DNA from: SB11 sp965249955 | Lineage (GTDB): Bacteria; Bacteroidota; Bacteroidia; UBA8524 | Direction of reading: 5' to 3' | Length of the DNA stretch: 64,000 nt | Assembly (NCBI GenBank): GCA_965249955.1 | Contig: OZ252261.1 | Coordinates: 2,852,001-2,916,000 of the forward strand | Shown: piece after piece, positions 27,401 to 36,313 of the stretch | Layout: each line of letters begins with the position of its first letter | Position numbering within the stretch: position 1 is the stretch's first letter | Translations under genes and position numbers: made by a program | The notes under the pieces: model-generated | Database searches by the model: none | What the model was told of the DNA's origin: nothing | Seen by the model: only the letters and a program-made list of their open reading frames with translations

Positions 27401-27974
27401 TAAAGTTTGTGCTTGTTGATGTACTATCAACATATATATTGCACCTAACAATATTGCAGTTGTTAGTAGAACCATAAATACTAACCCCCAAGCCCGCAGT
27501 TGTGCCTGAGTTTTTAATAGTAAGGTTTTTAAAGCTAATATATGAAGCACTACTAAGCCTAACCACAAACGCATCAGTAGTTGATGCTGCAGTAAAGGCT
27601 ATTGTGCGTGATGCAGCATTTCCAAAGCCACCATCAAATGTAATGGTGTTGGTAGCACTAGCTCCTGTAATTGCAGGTATAGTAATTTGACCTGTGTATG
27701 TACCTGATGCTACCTGAAAAAGTACAGGACCATTAACCCCTTTTGCTACTAGGTCATTTACTGCCGCAGTAAATGAAGTGTAGTTGTTAGCGCCTGATCC
27801 TGAAGCATTGATAGTTTTAACGCCACTAAGTTGGCCAAATAAGAAAGCACTTGAAAAAATGAAAATAGCTAAAAGAAGAGCTTTACGCCCAAATAAGGAG
27901 AAGGATACTCTGGGTATCCACGAGAATATAAAAATTCTCAACTGTGTGTTAAAATGTAATAATTTTTTCATCAT
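21468..27974 (-). CDS. Giant T9SS-secreted surface protein (beta-helix, PKD, CUB, GEVED, DUF5011)
   Basis: A 2168-residue protein. A long N-terminal region of about 30 residues precedes a signal helix ending FLFGQ near 48. Two Ser/Thr/Asn-rich right-handed beta-helix regions follow (about 50-500 and 618-1040), separated by a CARDB-like domain (about 505-612). Next come PKD-type domains (about 1063, 1148, 1360 and 1445), a CUB domain (about 1236-1350), a GEVED domain (about 1530-1665, WIDWNIDGDFDD), five DUF5011-type Ig-like repeats (about 1685-2080) and a type A sorting domain (YPNPTNGEL near 2095, ending LVKKINLVR). It is probably exported by the Por secretion system and anchored or released; adhesion or polysaccharide binding is plausible, and no catalytic motif was recognised. 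Confidence 0.85.
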   Translation of the reverse strand: MMKKLLHFNTQLRIFIFSWIPRVSFSLFGRKALLLAIFIFSSAFLFGQLSGVKTINASGSGANNYTSFTAAVNDLVAKGVNGPVLFQVASGTYTGQITIPAITGASATNTITFDGGFGNAASRTIAFTAASTTDAFVVRLSSASYISFKNLTIKNSGTTAGLGVSIYGSTNNCNIVRCNIYVDSTSTSTNFKAIQMTNSTASTDGSLCGGTSSTPYNITIDSSDIVGGNIGFYGTSTYSLTTAPYVLLMRANSFRKSYVCAIGIANVRGYQINYNLIDMRTTNNGNYGFSHCNGSTTGSQVYEMIGNTFINCGQYGIYSLTRNSNGARGKIWNNYFRGDWRSTSARAIYMGYDRNFDVWANTVVMQNNLTNAGAGIYIYPSNYANDVTNNNIVVSGTGSSGYTLYSEGGCIGSANYNNYYKANNNPGEFLSVVNGSPLDWSNYKGYSGFDVNSFSENPFLASATDPRPGSICLKGVYQSVLSKDINGTTRLNPPTIGCAESAGGLSLDAEISAFVKPVFPVASGNNDIEVTIKNKGLVTLTSLTVSVRLGATTRTINWTGSLASCQETNVLFTGADQLNIGPGKNNISAFVSGPNGGVDQNNQNDTIKADFCTPFSAGTYTIDPSGTGPNNYKSFTEVTDILNCGGVNGAVVFDVAAATYTERLELSFVKGASSSNTITFNGAGIGSTILVHPVATNSSLVSILGTSYVTVKNMTLQLTNNNNMAAVRIALKSDYVTIQNNSIEFSIYSSATTFGVTFGDNSTATGGNESTGSLIEGNSFRNVFYGVQMRGASTSANSSRITIRNNKFTGLYGYGVYMSYGSEIDIDKNTFEFGNYASSYGIYTTSGITNTIRNNSFKDVGIYGMYIINDNNGSLIYNNMIANFLTTSTGTYGGIYTSSTNSLLIYHNTIYFNPTTLATTGNRAALYLNFSNNADVRNNIFIYAGASTRGVAVSRNTSSNGVNFNNNIYYSSADIYTEDYSTFYKSLNDWKSFSTTWNDKSFEELPLFVNLTPGIIDLHLQSTYDAPSGDPGLGIDIDIDGDVRCTGAMTIGADQSSFPQLVPISSFVAADSIYVESGTRIVNTSKGNPIKYTYEWYVDGVLEATTRDLDYSFNTTNNYTVSLVVTGCAGKDSSAKTISVMLPTATPQSDFVADKQVVDLYEPINLRDLSKFGATQWQWSASPVDNAFFSSDLVQNPLVFFGASGFYDVCLSAQNHLGKGKDTCKNSYIFVKEDYAMCSTGSNASTSSRFGKIYDDGGPNANYGTNRNCTYLISPCASSINLKFSQFTLGTGDVLYIYDGADATAPLIGAFNNTSGMPGSSAGITATSGQMFINWVSDASGVAAGFTAEWTSVADNTPAPIANFTFGDSLYVDETITFTSTSTGANLNYIWDFDPPFGTTGNEGGAKDFDSYSYNTAGVYDVKLRISNCAGAHSITKQVTILNPTSAPVVDFTANRTLAPVMGVVELTSTTTQGPLTYKWEITPKAGVNIKPNATTKNVDVTFMLPGVYSVKLVAKNGIGDDSTTKTSYITIYDYCDPGVAASDGKIGISNVTFGAINNTTTSGIDKYTNYLNSGQLATVIKGGTYPISIARTNKVDEMNRKVWIDWNIDGDFDDAGELVASEAASRNLVFNGNITVPTTAIEGITRMRVGVSYGNDANHPCGLNLVGEFEDYSVNVIGDGIAPVITLNGAANMSFEQWYQFVDPGFTASDDINGNLTSSVSVSSTVDSTVVGTYKVTYEVQDVAGNKTTVVRNVEVTPDVTAPQIALVGAASVNHTVKTPYADAGATASDYFNRNFTSAIIPTSTVDENKVGVYTITYDVLDLAGNKASIVRTVNVIDDVAPVITKIGDTAFVEVKNPYIEPGVSAADNYDVAVSVVTGNLNTNVTGTYKLNYTATDSAGNVGTESRIVVVRDTQAPVIKITGLDTLIIDVYNNYTELGTTVTDNYCTGLVATPSIVVNTNKIGDYLISYDVTDCEGNAAATKTRLVRVVDRVAPILQLKGFVNTNKIMRWMNYTDSGVSYSDNYYTNAELAPNLKVTSNVNTLAEGIYEYCYDLTDPSGNIAQRVCRTVEVIANTTSITENYLEDKVSIYPNPTNGELNVSVSFEQHREVKISVINALGKVVASTQPQTVAQNNFNIDLSTFAAGLYMVRIETEGNTLVKKINLVR

Positions 27975-28553
27975 TTATTTACCTTATCTTTATTAATAAT
28001 CTTTGTAAGATAGAAGATAAATAATCTGTTGATTATTGCTTTTTATCAAATGGGTGTCTTTTTATACTTTATTTCATCTAAAATCGATTAATCAATTGAT
28101 TATCAGTATCTTATTTTGTATAAGAAAAATGGCATTTCGTATAAAATGAGTAAAAAATGGGGATTAGTAACAGGTTTTTTACGGCTAAAATTAAATGAAT
28201 ATATAAAATAGCTTACTGTAACCTTTTAAATCCATTATTTGGTATAAAAATACCATTTTGTTATCAAAATAAATGACTAAAAATTGTAATGTGCCAGATT
28301 GAAAATCAGATAACCATATAAAATTGAATAATTATGTTATCAAAATTATAAAAAACAATGAATTTTTGGTTTAATTAAACAAGTGTTTTTTGTAACAAGA
28401 ACTCAATGCTTTTTTAAACAGCTTGTCTGCGATAATTCTTTTTGAGGGTACTTAAGTGATGCAAATACAATACAAGCATGAAATCCGTTGATAGTCAACG
28501 GATTTCATGCAAAAGTATATTAAAATTTATAATGTTTCATACTGAAAGGTATA
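27975..28553. other. 579-base AT-rich gap
   Basis: This is the upstream region of the surface-protein gene and the downstream region of the HAE-RND operon. Apart from the 16-bp hairpin at 28476-28510 it holds several short A/T palindromes and no convincing gene or consensus promoter. Confidence 0.5.
28476..28510 (-). terminator. 16-bp perfect hairpin after the HAE-RND operon
   Basis: GCATGAAATCCGTTGA (28476-28491) and its exact complement (28495-28510) flank TAG. It lies 44 bases beyond the stop of the outer-membrane channel gene. The T tract on the leftward strand is weak, so termination is likely but not certain. Confidence 0.65.
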
Positions 28554-30002
28554 TTAACGCCATCCACCACCTAAAGCTCTATAAATATTAACAACAGCAT
28601 TCATCTGTTGCATCTTTGTTTCAACAAGGTCAAATTTCGAATCCAGCGCATCACGTTGTGTCAACAATACTTCCATATAATCGGCTCTTGCAGATTTGAA
28701 AAGGCCTGTAGAGATATCGATAGACTGGGTAAGTGCTTGCACTTGTTTCGCTTTCAAATCGTAACTTTTTTCAAGGTTACTAATGTTTGATATCTGATTG
28801 GCTACTTCTATGTAAGCTCTTAAAATAGTACGTTCGTAATTATAAATAGCTTGTATCTGCTTTGAGTTTGCCGAATAATACTGAGCTTTAATAGCGTTTC
28901 TATTCACCAAAGGAGCCACCAAGTCGCCCGCTAATGAATAAAGCATAGACTCGGGTGTTGTTATCAAATACTGTGGGTTAAATGCTTGGTAACCAATGCC
29001 TGCAGTAATATTTAGTGAGGGATAAAAATTAGCTTTTGCGGCCTTAACATCAAGTTTTGTTGCTGCCAACTCAAGTTCGGCTTGTTTAATATCAGGACGG
29101 TTGGCTAATAATTGCGAAGGAATACCGGCGTGTATTGTATCGGGCACTAAATCAGTGAAATTTTTAGAGTTTCTTAAAATTGGTTGCGGATATCTTCCCA
29201 CCAAAAAATTAATCTTATTCTCTGTTTCTCTTATTTGTTGCATGATGTAATACTGGCGACTTTGGTTTTTAAATACCTCAGCTTCAAACTTTCGCACTGC
29301 CAACTCTGTAACCTTAGCAGCATCTTTTTCCATCTTCACTATTTTCAATGCATTTTGTTGAATTTCGATATTGCTTTGCAGTATTTCAAGCTGATTATCG
29401 TAGGCTAACAGTTCATAGTATGATTGGGCAATTTCAGCAGCCAAATGGGTAATCATAAAATTTCTACCCTCAATAGAAGACAGGTATCTGTTTATAGCTG
29501 ATTTTTTAGCATTGTGAAGTTTATTCCATATGTCTACTTCCCACGAAGCAAGTGCCGAAAACATATAGTTTGGTACTGCTTCAGGCATAGCTTTACCGGG
29601 TTTTATTTCGGTATTTGCTTCCATAGCACCTATATTGGTATATCGGCCTACCTTGTCAGCACCTGCACCACCTTTTAAGCCTACAAAGGGAAGGTATTCC
29701 CCTTTTTTGGCTCTTATTTCGTTGCGAGAAATTGCTATTTCTTGTAAAGTGATATTTAACTCCTGATTGTTCATCAGGGCAGAATCAATAAGGGCAGCAA
29801 GGTATGGGTCAGTAAAAAAATCCTTCCATTTTACTTGAGCCGTATTGGTAGTATCCTGCGAGTTATTATAACTCGCAGGAACTGAACTGTTCTCTTTTTT
29901 CTGAACTAAGTGCGGTACATTACAAGCTGTAAACACTAGTGAAATAGAGATTATTGCTAAATACTTAACTGTTTTTTTATTGCGCATTGTCTTCACTATC
30001 AT
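28554..30002 (-). CDS. NodT/OprM-family outer-membrane efflux lipoprotein
   Basis: A 482-residue outer-membrane channel of a tripartite drug exporter. A lipobox places the lipidated Cys at 27 (VFTAC). Two TolC-type repeats are seen, including LLANRPDI near residue 300 and YFPSL-like FYPSLNITAGIG near 335. The start overlaps the pump gene by 26 bases; Met6 is an alternative start. It is the last gene of the operon. Confidence 0.9.
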   Translation of the reverse strand: MIVKTMRNKKTVKYLAIISISLVFTACNVPHLVQKKENSSVPASYNNSQDTTNTAQVKWKDFFTDPYLAALIDSALMNNQELNITLQEIAISRNEIRAKKGEYLPFVGLKGGAGADKVGRYTNIGAMEANTEIKPGKAMPEAVPNYMFSALASWEVDIWNKLHNAKKSAINRYLSSIEGRNFMITHLAAEIAQSYYELLAYDNQLEILQSNIEIQQNALKIVKMEKDAAKVTELAVRKFEAEVFKNQSRQYYIMQQIRETENKINFLVGRYPQPILRNSKNFTDLVPDTIHAGIPSQLLANRPDIKQAELELAATKLDVKAAKANFYPSLNITAGIGYQAFNPQYLITTPESMLYSLAGDLVAPLVNRNAIKAQYYSANSKQIQAIYNYERTILRAYIEVANQISNISNLEKSYDLKAKQVQALTQSIDISTGLFKSARADYMEVLLTQRDALDSKFDLVETKMQQMNAVVNIYRALGGGWR

Positions 30003-33000
30003 CTGTTTGTGGAAAATTGTCTACTGAATGAGCAAAGTTTTCGGTTAATGAGTCATCTTGTTCATCTTTAATAATCTTACGACCTTCTGCTATCGAACCA
30101 AAAATGTAGTACAAGCCCGGTACTATAATTACCCCGAAGAGTGTACCGAATAGCATACCACCCAGTGCTGAGCCGCCTATGGTACGGTTACCTATAGCAC
30201 CTGCGCCGTGGGCAGCTACTAACGGAATTAGACCTGCTATGAAAGCAAACGAAGTCATTAATATAGGGCGGAAACGCACCTTAGCACCCTCAATGGCTGC
30301 ATCTAATACGGTGGCTCCTTGGTGGTGTTTTTGCACCGCAAACTCAACAATCAATACTGCATTTTTACCCAATAAACCAACCAACATAATCAGCCCTACT
30401 TGGGCATAAATGTCATTAGCTAAACCCATCGAGTCAATTAGCAAGAACGAACCAAAAACCCCTGCCGGTAATGAAAGCACTACTGCTAACGGAATAATGA
30501 AACTTTCGTACTGTGCAGCTAGCACCAGATATACGAATACTAAAACTATAATGAAGATATATATGGCTTCGTTTCCGCGCCTAACTTCATCAAACGAAAG
30601 GTTAGCCCAATCGATATCAAAACCGCGTGGTAACGTTTTTGCGGCTACTTCTTCAACTGCTTTAATTGCTTCACCACTACTGTATCCTTTTGCGGGAGCA
30701 CCCCTAATGGCGGCTGTATTGTACATATTGTACCTGTTGATTTCATTTGCCCCTTGTTTCTTTTTAATTTTCATAAAAGAAGAAAAAGGAACCATTTCAC
30801 CAAGGTCATTTTTTACGTATAGGTTCAATACGTCTGAAGGTAGCTGCCTAAATTCAGGCGAAGCCTGCACAAATACTTTAAAGAAACGTTGGTATTTAAT
30901 AAAGCCAAGCTCGTAAGTACTACCAACAAAAATTGATAGTGTATTCATTGCATTGCCAATTGAAACGCCTTTTTGCATTGCCAGTTCATTATCAATCTCA
31001 ATTTCGTATTGAGGGTAGTTGGCACTAAAAAAGGTGAACAACCCAACCAATTCTTTGCGTTTGCCCAACTCTTCCATAAAGTCGTTTTTAACTTTTTCAA
31101 GTTGGTTGTAGTCGCCATTATTGGTTTTATCCAAAAGTTGTAACGAGAATCCTCCTGCAGCACCATAACCGGGAACAGCGGGTGGCTCAAAAAACTCAAT
31201 GGTAGCCCCCGGTATTTCTTTTGCCTTTTCCTCTAACTCATAAATTAGTTCACTTACAGTATGCTCTCTTTCCGACCAAGGTTTTAAGTTAATTAAACAA
31301 GTACCGGCATTAGAACCTCGTCCTTCAGTCAATACCTCGTAACCGGCTATCGAAGAGACTGATTTTATGCCTTCAACCTTTGTAATAATAGCTTGCAGTT
31401 GTTGCGATATATCATTGGTTCTTTCAAGAGTTGAACCCGGTGGCGTTTGGATAATGGCGTATATCATCCCTTGGTCTTCACTAGGTATAAAACCTGAAGG
31501 TAAAGTAGTAGCTATACCATATATACCCCCAACAAATACTAACCACAGGATAGCAGTAACAAGTTTTTTGTGGGCAATCAATCTAAGTAAGCCAACATAT
31601 TTATCGGTAATCTTCTCAAACCCTCTGTTAAACCCGTCAAGAAATCTGTTAATAATTGTTTTCTTTTTAGGCTTTCCATGATTGTTCTTCAAAATCATTG
31701 CACAAAGCACAGGTGTAAGTGTAAGTGCTATGAAGCCTGAAAGTACTATGGCACTAGCCATAGTGATTGAAAACTGCCTATAAAACACCCCAACCGGGCC
31801 AGACATAAACGCTACGGGGATAAATACGGCTGTCATTAACAACGTAATGGCTATAACTGCTCCGCTAATCTCGCCAAGCACTTTTTGTACAGCTCTATAC
31901 GGTGTTAGGTGTGGCTCTTCTTCCATTTTGGCATGCACTGCTTCTACTACCACAATGGCATCATCTACCACTATACCAATAGCCAGTACAAGTGCAAATA
32001 GGGTAATCATATTAATGGTAAGCCCAAAGATTTGCATGAAGATGAATGCGCCTATTAGAGATATAGGTACAGCCAGTGTTGGAATAAGAGTAGAACGCCA
32101 ATCACCAAGAAATACAAACACTACCAGTGCTACTAATATAAATGCATCTCTTAGTGTGTGCAGTACGTTTTCTGTAGAGGCATCAAGGAAGTTTGAAACG
32201 TCGTAACTGATTTCATAATCCATGCCGGGAGGGAAGGATGCCTTTAGCTCATCCAGTTTGTTTTTTACATTTTCAATAACCTCGCTTGCATTACTGCCAT
32301 AGGTTTGTTTTAAAACTATAGCTGCCGAAGGGTAGCCGTTTAGGTTGGAGTAAATATCATAATATTCGCTACCCAACACTACTTTCGCCACATCTTTTAA
32401 TCGGAGCACTTCTCCTTTTGGATTCGCTCTGATAATAACATTTTCATATTCTTGCGGGTCGCTAAATCGGTCGGTATAGGCCAAAACATATTCAAGTGCC
32501 TCTGCACGTTTGCTATCGCCTCTACCAATCCTACCCGGTTTACCAATAATACTTTGCTCGCTAAGTGCTTCCATTACTTCGTCGGGAGAAACCTTATAGG
32601 CGCGCATTCGGTCGGGGTTCAACCAAACCCGCATGGCATATTGCCTACTACCCAATATTCTGGCTTGTCCAATACCGTTAATACGCTGCAATTCAGGTAT
32701 CATGTTAACCCCCGCATAGTTGAAGAGAAACTTCATGTTTGCGTCTTTATCTTTACTGTATAGGTTAACATACATAAGCATACTGGGGATTACAGGTTGT
32801 ATAATAACCCCCTCGCGCTGCACCAAATCGGGTAGCCTGTTTCTAACTTGTTCTACTCGGTTAGATACTTGCACCAGTGCCTGACTGATATCGGTGCCTA
32901 AATTGAATAATATTTGAATATTGGCTTCGCCCGCACTGGTAGCATCAGAAGTCATATACCGCATACCCCAAGCACCATTTATGGCTTGCTCTAAAGGAAT

Positions 33001-33186
33001 AATAACAGATTCAGTTAGTGTTTTTGCACTCGCACCGGGGTACGATGCGCTAACCATTACCATTGGAGGGGCAATGGTGGGGAATTGTGATGTGGGCAAT
33101 GTCTTAATAGAGAGCACACCCATAAACACAATAACCAGCGATAAAACTATCGCAAGTACCGGTCTTTTTATAAATAGATTAAACAT
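29977..33186 (-). CDS. HAE1-family RND multidrug efflux pump
   Basis: A 1069-residue AcrB-like proton/drug antiporter with 12 membrane segments. Landmarks are MFNLFIKRPVLAIVLSLVI at the start, LPTSQFPTIAPP, and the proton-relay pair in GIVVDDAIVVVEAV (about residues 400-413). The DD motif separates it from the metal-type pump at 16170. A charged C-terminal tail of about 40 residues follows the last helix. The adaptor gene lies 21 bases upstream. Confidence 0.94.
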   Translation of the reverse strand: MFNLFIKRPVLAIVLSLVIVFMGVLSIKTLPTSQFPTIAPPMVMVSASYPGASAKTLTESVIIPLEQAINGAWGMRYMTSDATSAGEANIQILFNLGTDISQALVQVSNRVEQVRNRLPDLVQREGVIIQPVIPSMLMYVNLYSKDKDANMKFLFNYAGVNMIPELQRINGIGQARILGSRQYAMRVWLNPDRMRAYKVSPDEVMEALSEQSIIGKPGRIGRGDSKRAEALEYVLAYTDRFSDPQEYENVIIRANPKGEVLRLKDVAKVVLGSEYYDIYSNLNGYPSAAIVLKQTYGSNASEVIENVKNKLDELKASFPPGMDYEISYDVSNFLDASTENVLHTLRDAFILVALVVFVFLGDWRSTLIPTLAVPISLIGAFIFMQIFGLTINMITLFALVLAIGIVVDDAIVVVEAVHAKMEEEPHLTPYRAVQKVLGEISGAVIAITLLMTAVFIPVAFMSGPVGVFYRQFSITMASAIVLSGFIALTLTPVLCAMILKNNHGKPKKKTIINRFLDGFNRGFEKITDKYVGLLRLIAHKKLVTAILWLVFVGGIYGIATTLPSGFIPSEDQGMIYAIIQTPPGSTLERTNDISQQLQAIITKVEGIKSVSSIAGYEVLTEGRGSNAGTCLINLKPWSEREHTVSELIYELEEKAKEIPGATIEFFEPPAVPGYGAAGGFSLQLLDKTNNGDYNQLEKVKNDFMEELGKRKELVGLFTFFSANYPQYEIEIDNELAMQKGVSIGNAMNTLSIFVGSTYELGFIKYQRFFKVFVQASPEFRQLPSDVLNLYVKNDLGEMVPFSSFMKIKKKQGANEINRYNMYNTAAIRGAPAKGYSSGEAIKAVEEVAAKTLPRGFDIDWANLSFDEVRRGNEAIYIFIIVLVFVYLVLAAQYESFIIPLAVVLSLPAGVFGSFLLIDSMGLANDIYAQVGLIMLVGLLGKNAVLIVEFAVQKHHQGATVLDAAIEGAKVRFRPILMTSFAFIAGLIPLVAAHGAGAIGNRTIGGSALGGMLFGTLFGVIIVPGLYYIFGSIAEGRKIIKDEQDDSLTENFAHSVDNFPQTDDSEDNAQ

Positions 33187-33207
33187 CTTCTTTTTTTAAT
33201 ATTTATG

Positions 33208-34290
33208 TTATTCAACATATACTTTAAGGTTGGCAATCACCGTTTTCGGTTCTTGGTATTCATACTCTATCTTATCACCGTTTTTCACCTTGCGTATGCC
33301 TTCTAATATTATCTTTTCATCCTCAGCAAGCCCGCTTTTCACTACATATATATCAGGCATTTCAGCAGCTATGGTAATTTCTCTTTGCCTCACCACATGG
33401 TCTTTACCTACCACAAACACATACCTTTTTTCTAAAATTTCGAAGGTGGCTTTTTGCGGTATAAGCAAGGCATTTTTAATAGGAATTTTTACCAATATAT
33501 TTCCCGTTTCACCGTGTCTTAGTAGGCTTTCGGGGTTTGGGAATGTAGCCCTAAAGGCAATATTTCCCGTCTCGTTATTAAAGTCAGCTTCAATGGCTTC
33601 AACTATACCGGGGTATTTAAATAATTGCTGGTTAGCCATTACTAGCTCAACTTTCATTATACTGTCTTTTCTGGTAGTAGTTTTATAATCAAGGTATTCG
33701 GCTTCAGGAACATTAAAGTAAACCCACATTTTACTGTTGTCTGAAAGTATAGTAAGTAAATCCCCTTCATCTAAAAGGCTTCCTTGCCTCACATAGAAAT
33801 GATCCATTATGCCACTAAAGGGGGCTCTAATTTCTGTGAAACTAAGGTGGGCTTGTGCTAATGCTAAATTTGCTTTTGCTTTATCATACTTTGCTTTAGC
33901 CATTGCTAGTTCGTTTTTTGATACCACATTACTATCAGCCAAGGCCTTAGTGTTTTGGTATTCAATTTCAGCAAAATTGGCTTCGGCCTGAGCTTTTTGC
34001 ACCTCAGCATTGTAAAGCATAGGCATGAGTTGGAACATCATTTGGCCTTGGGTTACATACTGACCTTCATCAACAAAAATTTTCTGTAAGTAGCCTCTTT
34101 CCAAAGACCTTAATTCGATGTGCTGTATTGCACGTATCTGACACACGTATTCTCTAGTGGTTAGTGTGTCTGTTATTAAAGGGTTGGTAACCAAAAAGGT
34201 GGTTTCTTCTTCTTTAATTTCTTCGTTTGATTTACAGCTAGTATGGCACAATAAGGCACATAAAGCCATGAACATGAGCGTTTTCCTCAT
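33208..34290 (-). CDS. AcrA-like periplasmic adaptor (lipoprotein)
   Basis: A 360-residue RND membrane fusion protein and first gene of the pump operon. The lipidated Cys is 19 (CHTSCK). Lipoyl halves (about 60-95 and 160-190; RAPFSGIMDHF) flank a short hairpin, then beta-barrel and membrane-proximal domains. No local regulator gene is adjacent. Confidence 0.92.
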   Translation of the reverse strand: MRKTLMFMALCALLCHTSCKSNEEIKEEETTFLVTNPLITDTLTTREYVCQIRAIQHIELRSLERGYLQKIFVDEGQYVTQGQMMFQLMPMLYNAEVQKAQAEANFAEIEYQNTKALADSNVVSKNELAMAKAKYDKAKANLALAQAHLSFTEIRAPFSGIMDHFYVRQGSLLDEGDLLTILSDNSKMWVYFNVPEAEYLDYKTTTRKDSIMKVELVMANQQLFKYPGIVEAIEADFNNETGNIAFRATFPNPESLLRHGETGNILVKIPIKNALLIPQKATFEILEKRYVFVVGKDHVVRQREITIAAEMPDIYVVKSGLAEDEKIILEGIRKVKNGDKIEYEYQEPKTVIANLKVYVE

Positions 34291-34464
34291 ATTAATTTTC
34301 TTTAAAATGGTATATTTAGTTGGGTGATTTTTGTTGTGAAGCGTATATCACAACACATTTGTTTATCCTGTTTCCAGTAGCTATAAGGCTAATGAATGCA
34401 GGAACGTAAAATGTAAACGAATGGAGTTTTGGCAGTTTTTAGCTGGCCAACTGATTATTTTTTT

Positions 34465-34884
34465 TCATATTCTGAACACCCCAAAAATGAGATGACGAGA
34501 AGATGATGGACAAGCCAGATACTTACTTGATAAGATTATATTACCAAAATTGTTATGGTATTCAGAAGCATGAGGTAGAAATGCTGAGTAGCTACTGTTT
34601 TTTAAATGCTTTTTGTTAGAAGCCGGTTCATTATTTTCTTCGTTTTCAAAAAATGGAACCTCTAATTCAGAACTTTGACCTTTGTTGCCAAGAGGAGTAG
34701 ACTTAATAAAAGAGTTTTCGGCGTTGTGTGCTAATGCAAAATTTATAGGTTTGTTACTTGCTTCATTTCTTATCGAAAGGTAATTAATGTTAGTACTGTA
34801 TGGGTTTGCAAACAGTGAACCATTTTGACCAATTATAAGAAAACAGCAAAGAGAGATAAGATATTTAAGTATTACCTTTATCAT
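34465..34884 (-). CDS. Small secreted hypothetical protein
   Basis: A 139-residue protein with a signal peptide (hydrophobic 8-22, cleavage near SLFA-NP) and a low-complexity polar remainder rich in Asn and Ser. No domain was recognised. It lies 174 bases upstream of the pump operon in the same direction. It could be a fast-evolving exported protein or, less likely, a spurious frame; the signal peptide argues for the former. Confidence 0.45.
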   Translation of the reverse strand: MIKVILKYLISLCCFLIIGQNGSLFANPYSTNINYLSIRNEASNKPINFALAHNAENSFIKSTPLGNKGQSSELEVPFFENEENNEPASNKKHLKNSSYSAFLPHASEYHNNFGNIILSSKYLACPSSSRHLIFGVFRI

Positions 34885-35184
34885 TTTAGGATTGCAAAAC
34901 TACATTAGCTTTCTTGTAAATACAACATTGGATAATTATAATAAATTTGACTTTTGAAAGGGACGTATACTCAAATCTGTTAGCAAATTTTTTTTAGCTA
35001 AGTATTTTATTATTATCTATTTATGGTTTTAACAAAAGCCTATTCTTTTATTGTTATAATTTGTTAGACAATAGCGAAGTTTAATGAATTTGGACAAAAC
35101 CTATTCCAAAAATCAAAAAGTTATACTTACTAAACCAAATTGATGTTTTTTAACACAAATGTGACACTTACAAGAAATGGATTA
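34885..35184. other. 300-base AT-rich gap
   Basis: It lies downstream of the patatin gene and upstream of the small secreted protein gene. No terminator hairpin, consensus promoter or coding frame was recognised. Confidence 0.4.
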
Positions 35185-35964
35185 TTATTCAGCAACCTCG
35201 CTTTTAATTTCATCTACAATTTTTAAAGCGGCCTTATAACCAATCTCATAAATTTCACTGGCCTTTTTCATATCAAAAGTGCTGTAATTTTGTAATTCTT
35301 CAGGGTAAATCACCCAATCACAAGTATCAAACTTTTGAACTGAATTGTAGTTGATAGAGATACGATACACACGGTCGACAATTTTTAAAGTATTATCAAG
35401 CGATTTTTCGCCAACTTTATGCAACGGACTTACGTAAATGCCCAATAGCTTATCACACCTTTGGCGTACAATGTTTACAGGGAAGTTATTGGTAATGCCT
35501 CCATCGGCATACCATCCATCCTCAATATGTATTGGAGAAAACAACATAGGAAAAGCACTTGAAGCCAGTATGGCGGGTATAAGTTTGCCACTACTAAACA
35601 CCTTGCTCTGCGCAGTAATTAAATCGGTAGCTACCGTGTGCAGTTCAATAGGTAAATCTTCAAAAGTACTCTCGCCCAAATGCTTTTCAAGTATGGTGGT
35701 TAAAAACGAAATATCGAAAAAGCCGGGCTTTCTCCAATTAAAGTTGTGCAAGCCAAACAGAGATGTGCTGTTAACCAATTCTAAAATTTTTTCAGGGTCA
35801 ACCCCCGCAGCATATAAAGCCCCTACCATCGCACCCGCGCTGGTGCCCGATATACAGGTTGGACGCAAATTATTATCGCTTAATGCTTGCAATGCCCCTG
35901 CATGGGCAAGCCCCTTTACACCTCCGCCTGAAAGTGTTAAACCAAATTTGTGTTTTGTAGCCAC
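35185..35964 (-). CDS. Patatin-like phospholipase (RssA family)
   Basis: A 259-residue acyl hydrolase with a Ser-Asp dyad. The oxyanion loop is SGGGVKG (12-18), the nucleophile is Ser42 in GTSAG, and the Asp is 154 in ADGG. It has no signal peptide, so it is probably cytosolic or membrane-peripheral, acting on phospholipids or related esters. The start is GTG at 35964. A -7 element TAACTTTG (35976-35969) lies only four bases before it, so the mRNA should be leaderless. Confidence 0.9.
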   Translation of the reverse strand: MATKHKFGLTLSGGGVKGLAHAGALQALSDNNLRPTCISGTSAGAMVGALYAAGVDPEKILELVNSTSLFGLHNFNWRKPGFFDISFLTTILEKHLGESTFEDLPIELHTVATDLITAQSKVFSSGKLIPAILASSAFPMLFSPIHIEDGWYADGGITNNFPVNIVRQRCDKLLGIYVSPLHKVGEKSLDNTLKIVDRVYRISINYNSVQKFDTCDWVIYPEELQNYSTFDMKKASEIYEIGYKAALKIVDEIKSEVAE

Positions 35965-36313
35965 TGTGCAAAGTTAGTAGCTATGCCTCATGTATCATAC
36001 AGTTTGTAAAAATCTAAAGGCAAATTGCTTGAAAATACAGTTATTAAATGGTATATTTGCACCGTTTTTTTTGTAAATAAAATGGAAAACAGAGGGAATT
36101 TTTGTTTTGCCTTATTTAGTAAATTTTTCTAGTCATACCGTTCTAAGTGAGTTTATTTTTTTAGTAAACAAGCTCAAAGCTGCTCACAAATACTACATCC
36201 CGCCGTAGTGTACAGCACACAGGTATACATTAGTAATTCTTTTTTTAAATTTTCTATACTGCTAAAAAAATAAACGCAGTTAAAAACATTTCTCACCTAA
36301 ATACCATCACTAA
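35965..36313. promoter_or_regulatory. Divergent promoter region and long leader of the symporter operon
   Basis: Leftward, the patatin -7 element is at 35976-35969. Rightward, TATATTTG (36052-36059) has a TTG (36029-36031) 20 bases upstream and predicts a start near 36065, leaving a leader of about 250 bases before the GTG at 36314. The leader holds a possible 16-codon peptide (36082-36132) and several short inverted repeats. Attenuation is possible but unproven. Confidence 0.45.
36082..36132 (+). CDS. Possible 16-residue leader peptide
   Basis: ATG to TAG encodes MENRGNFCFALFSKFF. It starts about 17 bases after the predicted transcription start of the symporter operon and is Phe-rich. It may be a regulatory leader peptide or chance; no family was recognised. 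Confidence 0.3.
   Translation: MENRGNFCFALFSKFF

Noticed and set aside
34465..34884. Regulator of the HAE-RND operon
   Set aside because: The protein has a signal peptide and no DNA-binding motif, so it was left as a secreted hypothetical protein.
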